64,000 bases of DNA from Chitinophaga pinensis (GCA_943326015.2 CALPRQ020000016.1:1-64000), one strand, 5' to 3'; positions 33,021 through 44,313 are shown, numbered from the stretch's first letter. The notes: generated by a model not told the origin, from the sequence alone. Numbers and translations: made by a program.

Positions 33021-33617
33021 ATGAGCGAAGCATCCGTCGACAACGGCCGCCGCACCTGGCTCATCACCTCGGGCGCCGTGGGCGCAGTGGGAGCTGCAGC
33101 CGTCGCCGTCCCCTTTGTGAGCACTTTCCAGCCCTCCGAGCGCGCCAAGGCCGCCGGTGCCGCTGTCCAGGTCGATATTTCCGCGATCCAGCCGGGCCAG
33201 AAACTCGTGGTCGAGTGGCGCGGCAAGCCCGTGTGGATCATGAAGCGCACGCCCGAGCAGCTCGAGGCACTCGAGAAGCTGGCGCCCGAGCTGGCTGATC
33301 CCGATTCCAAGCGCAACGCCTATCCCACGCCCGAATACGCCAAGAATGTCTATCGCTCGGTCAAGAAGGATGTCTTCGTCGGCGTCGGCATCTGCACCCA
33401 TCTGGGTTGCTCGCCGTCGGACAAGTTCCAGACCGGCGCCCAGCCTTCGCTGCCTGACAACTGGCAGGGCGGCTACCTGTGCCCCTGCCACGGCTCGACC
33501 TTCGACCTGGCCGGCCGCGTGTTCAAGAACAAGCCGGCTCCGGACAACCTCGAAGTGCCGCCGCACATGTACCTGTCTGACACCGTGCTCCTGATCGGTG
33601 AAGACAAGAAGGCCTGA
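33021..33617 (+). CDS. petA: Ubiquinol-cytochrome c reductase, Rieske iron-sulfur subunit
   Basis: [2Fe-2S] subunit of the cytochrome bc1 complex, 198 residues, which accepts the first electron from ubiquinol at the Qo site. The N-terminus GRRTWLITSGAVGAVGAAA is a twin-arginine signal anchor. Cluster ligands are Cys125/His127 (CTHLGC) and Cys154/His157 (CPCHGS), with Cys130-Cys156 the expected disulfide. It is first in petABC. Confidence 0.98.
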   Translation: MSEASVDNGRRTWLITSGAVGAVGAAAVAVPFVSTFQPSERAKAAGAAVQVDISAIQPGQKLVVEWRGKPVWIMKRTPEQLEALEKLAPELADPDSKRNAYPTPEYAKNVYRSVKKDVFVGVGICTHLGCSPSDKFQTGAQPSLPDNWQGGYLCPCHGSTFDLAGRVFKNKPAPDNLEVPPHMYLSDTVLLIGEDKKA

Positions 33618-33640
33618 GTCGAATCAAACAGAGGAACATC

Positions 33641-35056
33641 ATGGCAGCTGAATTCAAGGAACTCCCGGCCAACGCCCCCACGGGCGAGAAGGTCGTCAAC
33701 TGGTTCGAGAACCGCTTTCCCTCGGCATTTGCTGGCTACAAGCAGCATCTGTCCGAGTACTACGCGCCCAAGAACTTCAATTTCTGGTATTTCTTCGGCT
33801 CGCTGGCGCTGCTGGTGCTGGTGATCCAGATCGTGACCGGCATCTTCCTGGTCATGAACTACAAGCCGGACGCCAACCTGGCCTTCGCCTCCGTCGAGTA
33901 CATCATGCGCGATGTGCCCTGGGGCTGGCTGATCCGCTACATGCACTCGACCGGCGCTTCCGCCTTCTTCGTGGTGGTGTACCTGCACATGTACCGCGGC
34001 CTGATCTACGGCTCCTACCGCAAGCCGCGCGAGCTGGTCTGGGTCTTCGGCTGCGCCATCTTCCTGGCGCTGATGGCTGAAGCCTTCATGGGCTACCTGC
34101 TGCCCTGGGGCCAGATGTCGTTCTGGGGTGCCCAGGTGATCGTGAACCTGTTCGCGGCCGTGCCCTTCGTCGGTCCCGACCTGGCGCTGCTGATCCGTGG
34201 CGACTTCGTCGTTGGCGACGCCACCCTGAACCGCTTCTTCAGCTTTCACGTGATTGCCGTGCCGCTGGTCCTGCTGGGCCTGGTGGTCGCACATATCCTG
34301 GCGCTGCACGACGTGGGCTCGAACAACCCCGACGGCATCGAGATCAAGGGTCCGAACGCACCCAAGGACGCCCAGGGCCACCCGCTCGACGGCATTCCCT
34401 TCCACCCCTACTACTCGGTCCATGACCTGCTGGGCGTCGGCGTGTTCCTGATGGCCTTCTCGGCGATCATCTTCTTCGCGCCCGAGCTCGGTGGCTACTT
34501 CCTCGAGTACAACAACTTCATTCCGGCCGACCCGTTCAAGACCCCGCCGCACATCGCGCCGGTCTGGTACTTCACGCCGTTCTACTCGATGCTGCGCGCC
34601 ATCACCGCTGAAATGGTCTACGTGCTGATCGCCGTGGCCATCATCGGTGCCCTGCTGGGCCTGCTCAAGGCCAAGGTCGGCGGTGCCGGCAAGGTGGCCA
34701 TTCTGGGCGCCACCGCCGTCGTGATCGGCCTGCTGCTGTCGATCGATGCCAAGTTCTGGGGTGTCGTCGCCATGGGCGGCGCGGTCGTGATCATGTTCTT
34801 CCTGCCCTGGCTCGACAACAGCCCGGTCAACTCGATCCGCTACCGTCCGAGCTGGCACAAGCTGGTCTACGCCGTGTTCGTGATCAACTTCCTGATCCTG
34901 GGCTACCTGGGCGTGCAGCCGCCGTCCCCGGTCGGCGAGCGCGTCTCGCAGGTCGGTACCCTGCTGTACTTCGGCTTCTTCCTGCTGATGCCGTGGTGGA
35001 GCCGCCTGGGTACGCCCAAGCCGGTCCCGAGCCGCGTGACCTTCAAGCCGCACTGA
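33641..35056 (+). CDS. petB: Ubiquinol-cytochrome c reductase, cytochrome b
   Basis: Eight-helix core of complex III, 471 residues, carrying hemes bL and bH. Heme-ligand histidines lie in IRYMHSTGASAFF, VYLHMYRGLIYG and the FFSFHVIAVPLV to AHILALHDVG helix. The Qo-site PEWY-type motif appears as PVWY (HIAPVWYFTPFYSML), where the usual Glu is replaced by Val. That variant deserves note but the alignment is by eye. The C-terminus is longer than mitochondrial cytochrome b, as in other betaproteobacteria. Confidence 0.97.
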   Translation: MAAEFKELPANAPTGEKVVNWFENRFPSAFAGYKQHLSEYYAPKNFNFWYFFGSLALLVLVIQIVTGIFLVMNYKPDANLAFASVEYIMRDVPWGWLIRYMHSTGASAFFVVVYLHMYRGLIYGSYRKPRELVWVFGCAIFLALMAEAFMGYLLPWGQMSFWGAQVIVNLFAAVPFVGPDLALLIRGDFVVGDATLNRFFSFHVIAVPLVLLGLVVAHILALHDVGSNNPDGIEIKGPNAPKDAQGHPLDGIPFHPYYSVHDLLGVGVFLMAFSAIIFFAPELGGYFLEYNNFIPADPFKTPPHIAPVWYFTPFYSMLRAITAEMVYVLIAVAIIGALLGLLKAKVGGAGKVAILGATAVVIGLLLSIDAKFWGVVAMGGAVVIMFFLPWLDNSPVNSIRYRPSWHKLVYAVFVINFLILGYLGVQPPSPVGERVSQVGTLLYFGFFLLMPWWSRLGTPKPVPSRVTFKPH

Positions 35057-35082
35057 GCCCAACCGCCTACAGGAGTTACAAG

Positions 35083-35832
35083 ATGAAAAAGTGGATTGTG
35101 GGCTGCGTGATGGCCCTGGGTCTGGCCGGTGGCGCGCTGGCCGCTGGCGCCGGCTTCCCGCTGGACAAGGCACCCGACCTGAGCAAGAAGAGCGAGAAGG
35201 AATACCAGGCTGCGTTGCAGAACGGTGCCAAGCTCTTCGTCAACTACTGCCTGAACTGCCACTCGGCAGCGTTCATGCGCTTCAACCGTCTCAAGGACAT
35301 CGGCCTGACCGAGCAGCAGATCAAGGACAACCTGCTGTTCACGACCGACAAGGTCGGCGAGGTCATGAAGTCGGCGATCAACCCGCGCCAGGCCAAGGAC
35401 TGGTTCGGCGCCAACCCGCCCGACCTGACCGTGATCGCGCGCGCCAAGGCCAGCCATGCCGGCACGGGTGCCGATTACCTTTACACCTACATGCGCACCT
35501 TCTACCGCGACGACACCCGTCCGAGCGGCTGGAACAACATGGCCTTCCCGAACGTGGGCATGCCGCATGTACTGCACGAGCTGCAGGGCGAGCGCAAGCC
35601 GGTCCTCGACGAGCACCATAACGTCACGGGCTGGGAACAGATCAAGCCTGGCAAACTGAGCAACGAGGAATACGACAAGGCCGTCGGCGACTTGGTGGCC
35701 TACATGCAGTGGATGGCGGAGCCGGTGCAGCACAAGCGCACCCAGCTCGGCGTCTGGGTCCTGCTGTTCCTGGGCTTGTTCACCTTCACGGCATGGCGCC
35801 TGAACCAAGCGTTCTGGAAAGACGTCAAGTAA
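35083..35832 (+). CDS. petC: Ubiquinol-cytochrome c reductase, cytochrome c1
   Basis: Membrane-anchored c-type cytochrome, 249 residues. A Sec signal (MKKWIVGCVMALGLAGGALA) is followed by the heme-attachment motif Cys56-Leu-Asn-Cys59-His60. The axial Met is probably in FPNVGMPHVL. The C-terminal anchor is GVWVLLFLGLFTFTAWRLNQ. The ATG at 35083 has an AGGAG site. It is the last gene of petABC, ahead of a terminator. Confidence 0.98.
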   Translation: MKKWIVGCVMALGLAGGALAAGAGFPLDKAPDLSKKSEKEYQAALQNGAKLFVNYCLNCHSAAFMRFNRLKDIGLTEQQIKDNLLFTTDKVGEVMKSAINPRQAKDWFGANPPDLTVIARAKASHAGTGADYLYTYMRTFYRDDTRPSGWNNMAFPNVGMPHVLHELQGERKPVLDEHHNVTGWEQIKPGKLSNEEYDKAVGDLVAYMQWMAEPVQHKRTQLGVWVLLFLGLFTFTAWRLNQAFWKDVK

Positions 35833-35868
35833 CCCCCATCTGGCCCATAGCCTGGGCCGGATAGACCG

Positions 35869-35904
35869 CAGTGGCTGGCCGCTTCAGGCTCGCCACTGTT
35901 TTTT
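35869..35904 (+). terminator. Rho-independent terminator after petC
   Basis: Arms CAGTGGC (35869-35875) and GCCACTG (35892-35898) are perfect, the stem can extend inward through GCC/GGC, and six T follow. A second hairpin GGCCCA/TGGGCC (35842-35858) lies just upstream. It ends petABC before sspA. Confidence 0.8.
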
Positions 35905-35929
35905 GCTTTTTGATTGAGGAGTTTTTGCC

Positions 35930-36541
35930 ATGATGGTTTTGTACTCGGGCACCACCTGCCCTTACTCGCACCGCTGCCGTTTCGTGCTGTTCGAGAAAGG
36001 CATGGACTTCGAGATCCGCGACGTCGACCTCTACAACAAGCCGGAAGACATCGCGGTCATGAACCCTTACGGGCAGGTACCGATCCTGGTCGAGCGCGAC
36101 CTGATACTGTACGAGTCGAACATCATCAACGAGTACATCGACGAGCGCTTCCCGCATCCGCAGCTGATGCCCGGCGACCCGGTCGACCGCGCGCGCGTGC
36201 GTCTGTTCCTGCTCAACTTCGAGAAGGAGCTGTTCACCCATGTCTCGGTGCTTGAGCAGCGCGGCGTCAAGGGCAACGAGAAGGCGATCGAGAAGTCCAA
36301 GGCGCATATCCGCGACCGCCTGACCCAGCTCGCTCCGGTGTTCCTGAAGAACAAGTACATGCTGGGCGACAACTTCTCGATGCTCGACGTCGCGATCGCG
36401 CCGCTGCTGTGGCGTCTGGACCACTACGGCATCGAGCTGAGCAAGAACGCCGCGCCGCTGCTCAAGTACGCCGAGCGCATCTTCTCGCGTCCGGCCTTCA
36501 TCGAGGCGCTGACCCCGTCCGAAAAGGTGATGCGCAAGTAA
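35930..36541 (+). CDS. sspA: Stringent starvation protein A
   Basis: RNA polymerase-associated glutathione-transferase-like regulator, 203 residues. The thioredoxin-like half starts MMVLYSGTTCPYSHRCRFVL, followed by NPYGQVPILVERDLILYES and an all-alpha C-terminal half. SspA lacks glutathione transferase activity in characterised members. A TGAGGAG site precedes the ATG. sspB follows after 26 bases. The position after petABC is standard in beta- and gammaproteobacteria. Confidence 0.95.
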   Translation: MMVLYSGTTCPYSHRCRFVLFEKGMDFEIRDVDLYNKPEDIAVMNPYGQVPILVERDLILYESNIINEYIDERFPHPQLMPGDPVDRARVRLFLLNFEKELFTHVSVLEQRGVKGNEKAIEKSKAHIRDRLTQLAPVFLKNKYMLGDNFSMLDVAIAPLLWRLDHYGIELSKNAAPLLKYAERIFSRPAFIEALTPSEKVMRK

Positions 36542-36567
36542 GCGCGCTTGATTCCTGCCTGTACGCC

Positions 36568-36981
36568 ATGAACCACGACGACCTGCCTTCCACCCGGCCC
36601 TACCTGATCCGCGCCCTGCACGAGTGGTGCTGTGACAACGGTTTCACGCCCTATCTCGCGGTGGCGGTCGATGCCTCGGTGCAGGTGCCGCGCGAATTCG
36701 TCAAGGACGGCGAGATCGTGCTCAACACCAGCTACGACGCGACCGGCAACCTGCGGCTGGGCAACGACTGCATCGAGTTCAAGGCCCGCTTCGGCGGCGT
36801 CGCGCGCGAGATTCAGGTCCCGGTTGACCATGTGCTGGCAATCTATGCCCGCGAGAACGGGCAGGGCATGGCCTTCCCGCCGCCCGAGCGCGAGTCGGCG
36901 CAGGCACAGTCCGAGCAGCAGTCCCCGGACGAGCCACCACCACCGGGTAGCGGCCGGCCGGCGCTCAAGCGAGTGAAGTAG
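36568..36981 (+). CDS. sspB: ClpXP protease specificity-enhancing factor SspB
   Basis: Adaptor that delivers ssrA-tagged proteins to ClpXP, 137 residues. The N-terminal STRPYLIRALHEWCCDNGFT and the DGEIVLNTSYDATGNLRLGND substrate-binding core are typical. A disordered linker rich in Glu, Gln and Pro leads to the C-terminal ClpX-binding tail RPALKRVK. The ATG is at 36568; tRNA-Thr starts 12 bases after the stop. Confidence 0.95.
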   Translation: MNHDDLPSTRPYLIRALHEWCCDNGFTPYLAVAVDASVQVPREFVKDGEIVLNTSYDATGNLRLGNDCIEFKARFGGVAREIQVPVDHVLAIYARENGQGMAFPPPERESAQAQSEQQSPDEPPPPGSGRPALKRVK

Positions 36982-36993
36982 AATAACGCTGTT

Positions 36994-37069
36994 GCCGCCT
37001 TAGCTCAGCTGGTAGAGCACCCGCCTTGTAAGCGGTAGGTCGTCAGTTCGATTCCGACAGGCGGCACCA
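36994..37069 (+). tRNA. tRNA-Thr (anticodon UGU)
   Basis: A 76-base cloverleaf with encoded CCA. Acceptor arms GCCGCCT and AGGCGGC pair fully. The D-arm (AGCTCAGCTGGTAGAGC), the anticodon loop CTTGTAA reading TGT, and the T-arm with TTCGATTC are all intact. TGT decodes ACA threonine codons. A terminator follows at once. Confidence 0.97.
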
Positions 37070-37080
37070 ACCATTCAGAT

Positions 37081-37116
37081 AAAGCCCGTCAAGGTCATCC
37101 ACCTGACGGGCTTTTT
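37081..37116 (+). terminator. Rho-independent terminator after tRNA-Thr
   Basis: AAAGCCCGTCA (37081-37091) pairs with TGACGGGCTTT (37104-37114), and the T-run continues to 37116. It ends the sspAB-tRNA unit and may also serve the convergent HD-GYP gene. Confidence 0.88.
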
Positions 37117-37159
37117 CTTTGGCGCAGAGTCTCCGATCCAGCCGCCTGGCGCTGATGCA

Positions 37160-40100
37160 TCAAGCGAGCAGGGCATCGATGTCGATGGCGTCGATCTGCT
37201 CGGGGCGCATGAAGCGCTGGGCGTAGTCGAGGTAGACGCCCGAGCGCAGGAACAGCTCGAACAGATCGGCGTCGATATGCTGCTCCTTGCTCATCCTGGC
37301 CATGATGGACATGGACTGCGACAGCCTGAGTCCGCGCTTGTACGGGCGATCCGATGCGGTCAACGCCTCGAAGATGTCGGCGATCGCCAGCATCCTGGCC
37401 TGGGGGCCGAGTTGGGCGGATGCAAGGCCCTTGGGGTAGCCGCTGCCGTCGAGCTTCTCGTGATGTGCGGCAGCGATCTCGGGCACGCGCTGTAGATGGC
37501 GCGGGAAGGGCAATTCGCGCAGCATGATCTCGGTCTGCACGATGTGCTCGTTGATCTTGTAGCGTTCCTCCTCGGTCAGGGTACCGCGTCCGATGCTCAG
37601 GTTGTAGAGTTCGCCCCGGTTGTAGAGCAGATCCGGTACCTTCATCCGGAATCCCCACCGGTTGTCTGCCGGGATGCGCTCGCGCTGGGGGCGCTCGATG
37701 CGGTGCTCGGGTCGATCCGCCAGCAGCTGTTCGAGCGCTGGCAGGCGGGAGTCGGCCAGGGGGTTGAGCCGGGTGCGCTCCTCCTCCGACAGGCCGAGCG
37801 TGTTGTCCAGCGTCCGCAGCCAGGTCCGGCCCGAGATGCGTTGCAGCTCGGCGATCTGTTCGGGTGCCAGCCCCTCGCTGCCCTCGTTGCAGCGGGCCAC
37901 CGTGGCGAAGTCGGTGTCGAGTTCGCGCAGTTCGCTGTCCAGCCTGCGCTGCGAGTCCGCGCCATGCTCGCCCGCGGCTACGCGCTGCAGGTGCCGGATC
38001 TCGGCATCGCGCTTGAGCACTTCGAAGCGCATGCGGATTTCGTGGATGCGGTTGTAGATGACTTCGAGCTTGGTCGCCTTGTCGACCACGAACTCCGGTG
38101 TCGTCACCTTGCCACAGTCGTGCAGCCAGGAGGCGATGCGCAGCGTTTCCCATTCATTCTCGTCCATGCGGAAACCGCTGTAGGGACCAGCGCTCGCGTT
38201 GCACGCGGCCTGCGCGAGCAGCCGGGTCAATTCCGGCACCCGGGCGCAGTGTTTCCCGGTATAGGCACTCTTGGCGTCGATGGCGTCAGCGATCAGGCGA
38301 ACGAAGGATTCGAACAGTTGCTTCTGCTCCTTGAGCAGGGCTTGCGCTTCGAGCGACACGGCAGCGGTTCCCGAGAGGGCGCCGATGAAGGACAGCAGAG
38401 CCTTCTCGCTCGGGCGTGACGACAGCAGGACCATGGCACCCGTGAGATCGAGCTGGCGGTTCATGAGCGGAACCGCCAGGCCGAACATGATGCCGCCGTG
38501 ATGGACGCTGTCGGTCAGCATCAAGGCCTCGGTATCGTCTGGCGTGATGGCGGCGGCTTGCACCTGTCCCAGCCTGAGCGCGCGCCCCAGCAAGGGGCCG
38601 GCGACTTGCGCGAGATTCGCGCTGGTTGCGAGCCTGGCCGGGTCGAGCGGCAAGCGCCGCAGACGACCGAGTTCTGCGCCGTCGAGAAAAATGCCCCCTG
38701 GCGTGCAGGCGCAGCTCGGCACCAGGCCGTCGGGCTGGCACAGGTACAGGATGCCCGACGTTGCGTCAGCGGCATTGACCGTTTCCCCAAGCAGCTTGGG
38801 CAGCAGTTTGTCGAAGTTCTTTTCGGCTGATATCGCCGCGCTCAGGTCGAGGAAGTCGCGTATCGTTCGCTTCATCTTCGACATGGTCTGGGCCAGCTGG
38901 TTGACCTCGACGACCTGCGAGGTCAGCTCCAGCGGCTTGCCGAAGTCGAAATTCCGGATCGCGTCCGTTTCTCTGGTCAGGGCCACCAGGGGGCGCGCTA
39001 TGCTGCGCGCCAGTATCCAGGTCAGCGGGACCGAGAGCAGGATGACCAGCAACATGACCAGACCTGCCAGCCTGGTCTGGTCATATACCACCGACAGCAG
39101 TTCGCGGTCGGGCAGGGCGATCACCAGCAGCAAGGAGCTGGCGCCTTCGATGGCCAGGTCCTTGATGGCCACCTGCCAGGAGCCCGTTTCGGTATCGAGG
39201 CTGCGCCTGAACCAGTCGGCGTTCGAGATGGCATGCAGGTCGACCTGGCTGGCGATCTGCTTCAGTATCGGGACGCCGAAGTTCTCCAGCGTCGCGAGCG
39301 TGGGCTGGCCGCCGTCCGACAGACGGACCAGGCGGAAGCTGTCCTCGTGGGCGAAGAGGGTTCCGCCGGAGTCGATCAGGGCGAGCTGGGAGTTCCGGGT
39401 CACTTTCTGCTGGGCCAGCCTTTTGCCCAGACTCTGCAGTTGAATATCCGCGCCAATCACGACGCCTGGCGGCATCCTGGCCTGGGTTGCCAGGGTGATG
39501 CCGACCTGGCGGTCCGAAAAGAACAGATAGGGACTGGTCAGGATGGAGCGCGCTGAAGCCATCGCCTGCCGGTACCAGCCGCGCTGGCGCGGGTCGTAGC
39601 TCTGCGGGTAGTCGCTGCGCTCGACGCGGCCAATGGTTCGCAGCTTGCCGTCAAGATAGAGGTAGAGGCCGCGGGCTGGCCTGACCCGACGCTCGATGCT
39701 CTGGACCATGTAGGTGGTGCCGGGCGGTGCCTTCAGGCGCAGACGCTCCTCTTCGGACTGGACCTTCCTGATCAGGATGAAGTCCCCATCGGGATAGCCG
39801 ACGTAGATCGAGGTCAGCAGCGGCGTGTGGTCGAGCAGTGATCTGACCAGGCCGATGCGCTCCATGCGCTGGTTCAGGCTGGCAGCACGGGGCAGTTGGT
39901 CGAACGTCAGCGCGTTGATGGCGGTTTCCACCGGCTGCAGCACGCGCTGCAACTCGACGGTGGTTTCGCGCGCGATGCGCAGGGTGAGGTCCTGCGCCAG
40001 GGAATGCATCAAGTTCCGGGAGGTCAGGTAGCCGATGCCGAGCAGCAGGGTAGCGACCAGCGTGAGCAAGGCGAGGAACAGGGTGGAAATGTGGAGGTGC

Positions 40101-40177
40101 AGCGGGTACTGTCTCGGGTTGGCGGTTGCCAACCAAGACCGAGCGCTAGACCGACTGCTGCCCGCTGCTTCATCCAT
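37160..40177 (-). CDS. Cache-HAMP-GAF-HD-GYP transmembrane phosphodiesterase
   Basis: Large signalling protein, 1005 residues from the ATG at 40177 (GGAA site upstream; a TTG at 40261 would add 28). TM1 (LFLALLTLVATLLLGIGYL) is followed by a periplasmic double Cache-like domain with SIYVGYPDGDFI and YDPRQRGWYRQA, then TM2 (LAGLVMLLVILLSVPLTWIL), HAMP, a GAF-like region and an HD-GYP domain. The metal motif WLHDCGK and the GYP motif HHEKLDGSGYPKGL are intact, so c-di-GMP hydrolysis is likely. An unusual stretch of about 170 residues separates the HD motif from the INEHIVQTEIML helix. It converges with tRNA-Thr. Confidence 0.92.
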   Translation of the reverse strand: MDEAAGSSRSSARSWLATANPRQYPLHLHISTLFLALLTLVATLLLGIGYLTSRNLMHSLAQDLTLRIARETTVELQRVLQPVETAINALTFDQLPRAASLNQRMERIGLVRSLLDHTPLLTSIYVGYPDGDFILIRKVQSEEERLRLKAPPGTTYMVQSIERRVRPARGLYLYLDGKLRTIGRVERSDYPQSYDPRQRGWYRQAMASARSILTSPYLFFSDRQVGITLATQARMPPGVVIGADIQLQSLGKRLAQQKVTRNSQLALIDSGGTLFAHEDSFRLVRLSDGGQPTLATLENFGVPILKQIASQVDLHAISNADWFRRSLDTETGSWQVAIKDLAIEGASSLLLVIALPDRELLSVVYDQTRLAGLVMLLVILLSVPLTWILARSIARPLVALTRETDAIRNFDFGKPLELTSQVVEVNQLAQTMSKMKRTIRDFLDLSAAISAEKNFDKLLPKLLGETVNAADATSGILYLCQPDGLVPSCACTPGGIFLDGAELGRLRRLPLDPARLATSANLAQVAGPLLGRALRLGQVQAAAITPDDTEALMLTDSVHHGGIMFGLAVPLMNRQLDLTGAMVLLSSRPSEKALLSFIGALSGTAAVSLEAQALLKEQKQLFESFVRLIADAIDAKSAYTGKHCARVPELTRLLAQAACNASAGPYSGFRMDENEWETLRIASWLHDCGKVTTPEFVVDKATKLEVIYNRIHEIRMRFEVLKRDAEIRHLQRVAAGEHGADSQRRLDSELRELDTDFATVARCNEGSEGLAPEQIAELQRISGRTWLRTLDNTLGLSEEERTRLNPLADSRLPALEQLLADRPEHRIERPQRERIPADNRWGFRMKVPDLLYNRGELYNLSIGRGTLTEEERYKINEHIVQTEIMLRELPFPRHLQRVPEIAAAHHEKLDGSGYPKGLASAQLGPQARMLAIADIFEALTASDRPYKRGLRLSQSMSIMARMSKEQHIDADLFELFLRSGVYLDYAQRFMRPEQIDAIDIDALLA

Positions 40178-40226
40178 GCATGGAATTCCGTGTCGTGGGT
40201 GGTTGAATCCAGAAAGAAGATCGGCA

Positions 40227-40242
40227 AATTTGCTCGCAAATT
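40227..40242. promoter_or_regulatory. Perfect inverted repeat, candidate operator
   Basis: AATTTGCTCGCAAATT has perfect 7-bp arms around a TC centre. It lies 50 bases upstream of the HD-GYP start and 78 bases upstream of the divergent membrane-protein gene. No regulator can be assigned. Confidence 0.45.
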
Positions 40243-40319
40243 CACCCAATATCGGAGTCAATCAGATGGTACACGGGTGGACGCATTTTCGCGGCGGCGC
40301 GAGGTCTTATGCTGGCGCC

Positions 40320-40952
40320 ATGCCACGTCACCCCAATCCGGCCGTTCCGACTCCCGCGCTGATCGAGGTGCATGTGGAGCAGATCGAACAGCTGTTCTAC
40401 TCGATCGATCCTTCGCCCTTCCATGCGCGCGATCTTGATCCACAGGCCGATGAATACATCGTCGCCTGTGCCCGTGAGCTGCCGCGCGAGCTGCCACTGG
40501 CGTTGGTCATCCACCTCGACTGCCTGCCGGAGCAGGAGATCAGGCTGGCGCAGGTCGAGGGCGCGATCCGCAGCCATTTCGCGGCTGGCGCGAAGGCGAC
40601 ACGGGCCCAGCTGCGCGATCTGTTTCACCGTGGCCGCACCAGCTTGCTGATCGGCGTGGCCTTCCTGTCGGTTTCGATCGCGCTGGGCGAGTTCAGCCAG
40701 AACTGGTTGCCGCGCGGCAGTCCGGGCAACATCGTGCGCGAGAGCCTGCTGATCGGCGGCTGGGTCGCGATGTGGCGGCCGATGGAGATCTTCCTGTACG
40801 ACTGGTGGCCGGTGGCGGCGAGGATCAGGCTGCTGGACCGGCTGGCCGTCATGCCGACGCGGATCGTTCAGCGCCGCCGGCACCGGGCTGCAGCGGCATC
40901 CCGGCCGCCCGAACCGGAGCCGGGGCAGGGACTCAGCGCACCCGCACCTTGA
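40320..40952 (+). CDS. Conserved hypothetical membrane protein
   Basis: I do not recognise a named family. The 210-residue product has a soluble N-terminal half (with the segment YSIDPSPFHARDLDPQADEY and a beta-rich stretch LPLALVIHLDCLPEQEI) and then two hydrophobic helices, TSLLIGVAFLSVSIALGEF and RESLLIGGWVAMWRPMEIF. A basic Arg-rich tail and a Pro-rich end follow. The ATG at 40320 has moderate context. It is divergent from the HD-GYP gene, and its end overlaps the convergent DUF721 gene by 20 bases. Conserved-looking composition supports a real gene; function is unknown. Confidence 0.78.
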   Translation: MPRHPNPAVPTPALIEVHVEQIEQLFYSIDPSPFHARDLDPQADEYIVACARELPRELPLALVIHLDCLPEQEIRLAQVEGAIRSHFAAGAKATRAQLRDLFHRGRTSLLIGVAFLSVSIALGEFSQNWLPRGSPGNIVRESLLIGGWVAMWRPMEIFLYDWWPVAARIRLLDRLAVMPTRIVQRRRHRAAAASRPPEPEPGQGLSAPAP

Positions 40953-41235
40953 TGCGCAGCCGCTGTACGGCAAAGCCGCCGCTGCGCAGCGCCGCCAGCA
41001 GCGCGGGCGCGAGCTGCCTGAGCTTGGTGCCCACGGCCGGGTTGGCGACCAGCAGGCACCAGGAGTCCTCGTCGACCGGGCCGGCCTGGATCTGGGCCCG
41101 CAGACCGGGCTGCAGCAGCGGGCGGATCAGGGTCAGCATCTGCTGGGACTGGCGGATGCGATCAGCGACCCTGGCCAGTTCCGGGTGGGCCTGAAAGGCC
41201 TGTTGCAGGCTGAAAAGACGGGACTGGGTGGCCAT
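40933..41235 (-). CDS. DUF721 (DciA-like) protein
   Basis: A 100-residue protein with the DUF721 pattern: an alpha-helical N-terminus, a core VDEDSWCLLVANPAVGTKLRQLAPALLAAL and a beta-strand end (RLRIKVRVR). In some bacteria the related DciA loads the replicative helicase. The protein is short and lacks the extra domain of true DciA, so a helicase role is only a possibility. It is divergent from secA, the usual neighbour for this family. Confidence 0.75.
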   Translation of the reverse strand: MATQSRLFSLQQAFQAHPELARVADRIRQSQQMLTLIRPLLQPGLRAQIQAGPVDEDSWCLLVANPAVGTKLRQLAPALLAALRSGGFAVQRLRIKVRVR

Positions 41236-41368
41236 GTGCAGGCATTATCCGACAGCCTGGGCGGCGGCATGGAGCGAGACATGCCAGGCCGCTAAAATGC
41301 CTCTCACAAGTCGATATTGACGACCGCAGCCTGGTGCGTTTCCAGGCGGACCCGAATTCCCAACCAGC

Positions 41369-41400
41369 CCTCGCCGGGAGTCACCTGACGGGCGAGGAGC
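41369..41400 (+). promoter_or_regulatory. secA leader hairpin overlapping ribosome site
   Basis: CCTCGCC (41369-41375) pairs with GGCGAGG (41391-41397). The GAGGAG ribosome site (41394-41399) is partly inside the 3' arm, ten bases before the secA ATG, so folding could limit translation. A TAAAAT -10-like hexamer lies at 41293. Function is inferred. Confidence 0.4.
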
Positions 41401-41409
41401 GATGTTCGT

Positions 41410-44163
<2,754 letters not shown>

Positions 44164-44182
44164 TCGTTCAGCCGCTGCGAGC

Positions 44183-44215
44183 GCCGGGGTTCCGTCAGGG
44201 GCTCCGGCTTTTTTT
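44183..44215 (+). terminator. Rho-independent terminator after secA
   Basis: GCCGGGG (44183-44189) pairs with CTCCGGC (44202-44208) with one G-T wobble, and seven T follow (44209-44215). It lies 20 bases after the secA stop. Confidence 0.75.
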
Positions 44216-44242
44216 CGCCCCTTGCACTGTCGAGCGGGCATG

Positions 44243-44280
44243 AAAAAACCGCAGCCTCCTTGCGAGGCTGCGGCTTTTTT
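44243..44280. terminator. Bidirectional terminator between secA and sucD
   Basis: CCGCAGCCTC (44249-44258) pairs perfectly with GAGGCTGCGG (44264-44273). Six A precede (44243-44248) and six T follow (44275-44280), so it works for both secA and the convergent sucCD transcripts. Confidence 0.93.
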
Positions 44281-44313
44281 GTGCCCCGGCGAGCGGGGCA
44301 AGGGGCCGGAGAA

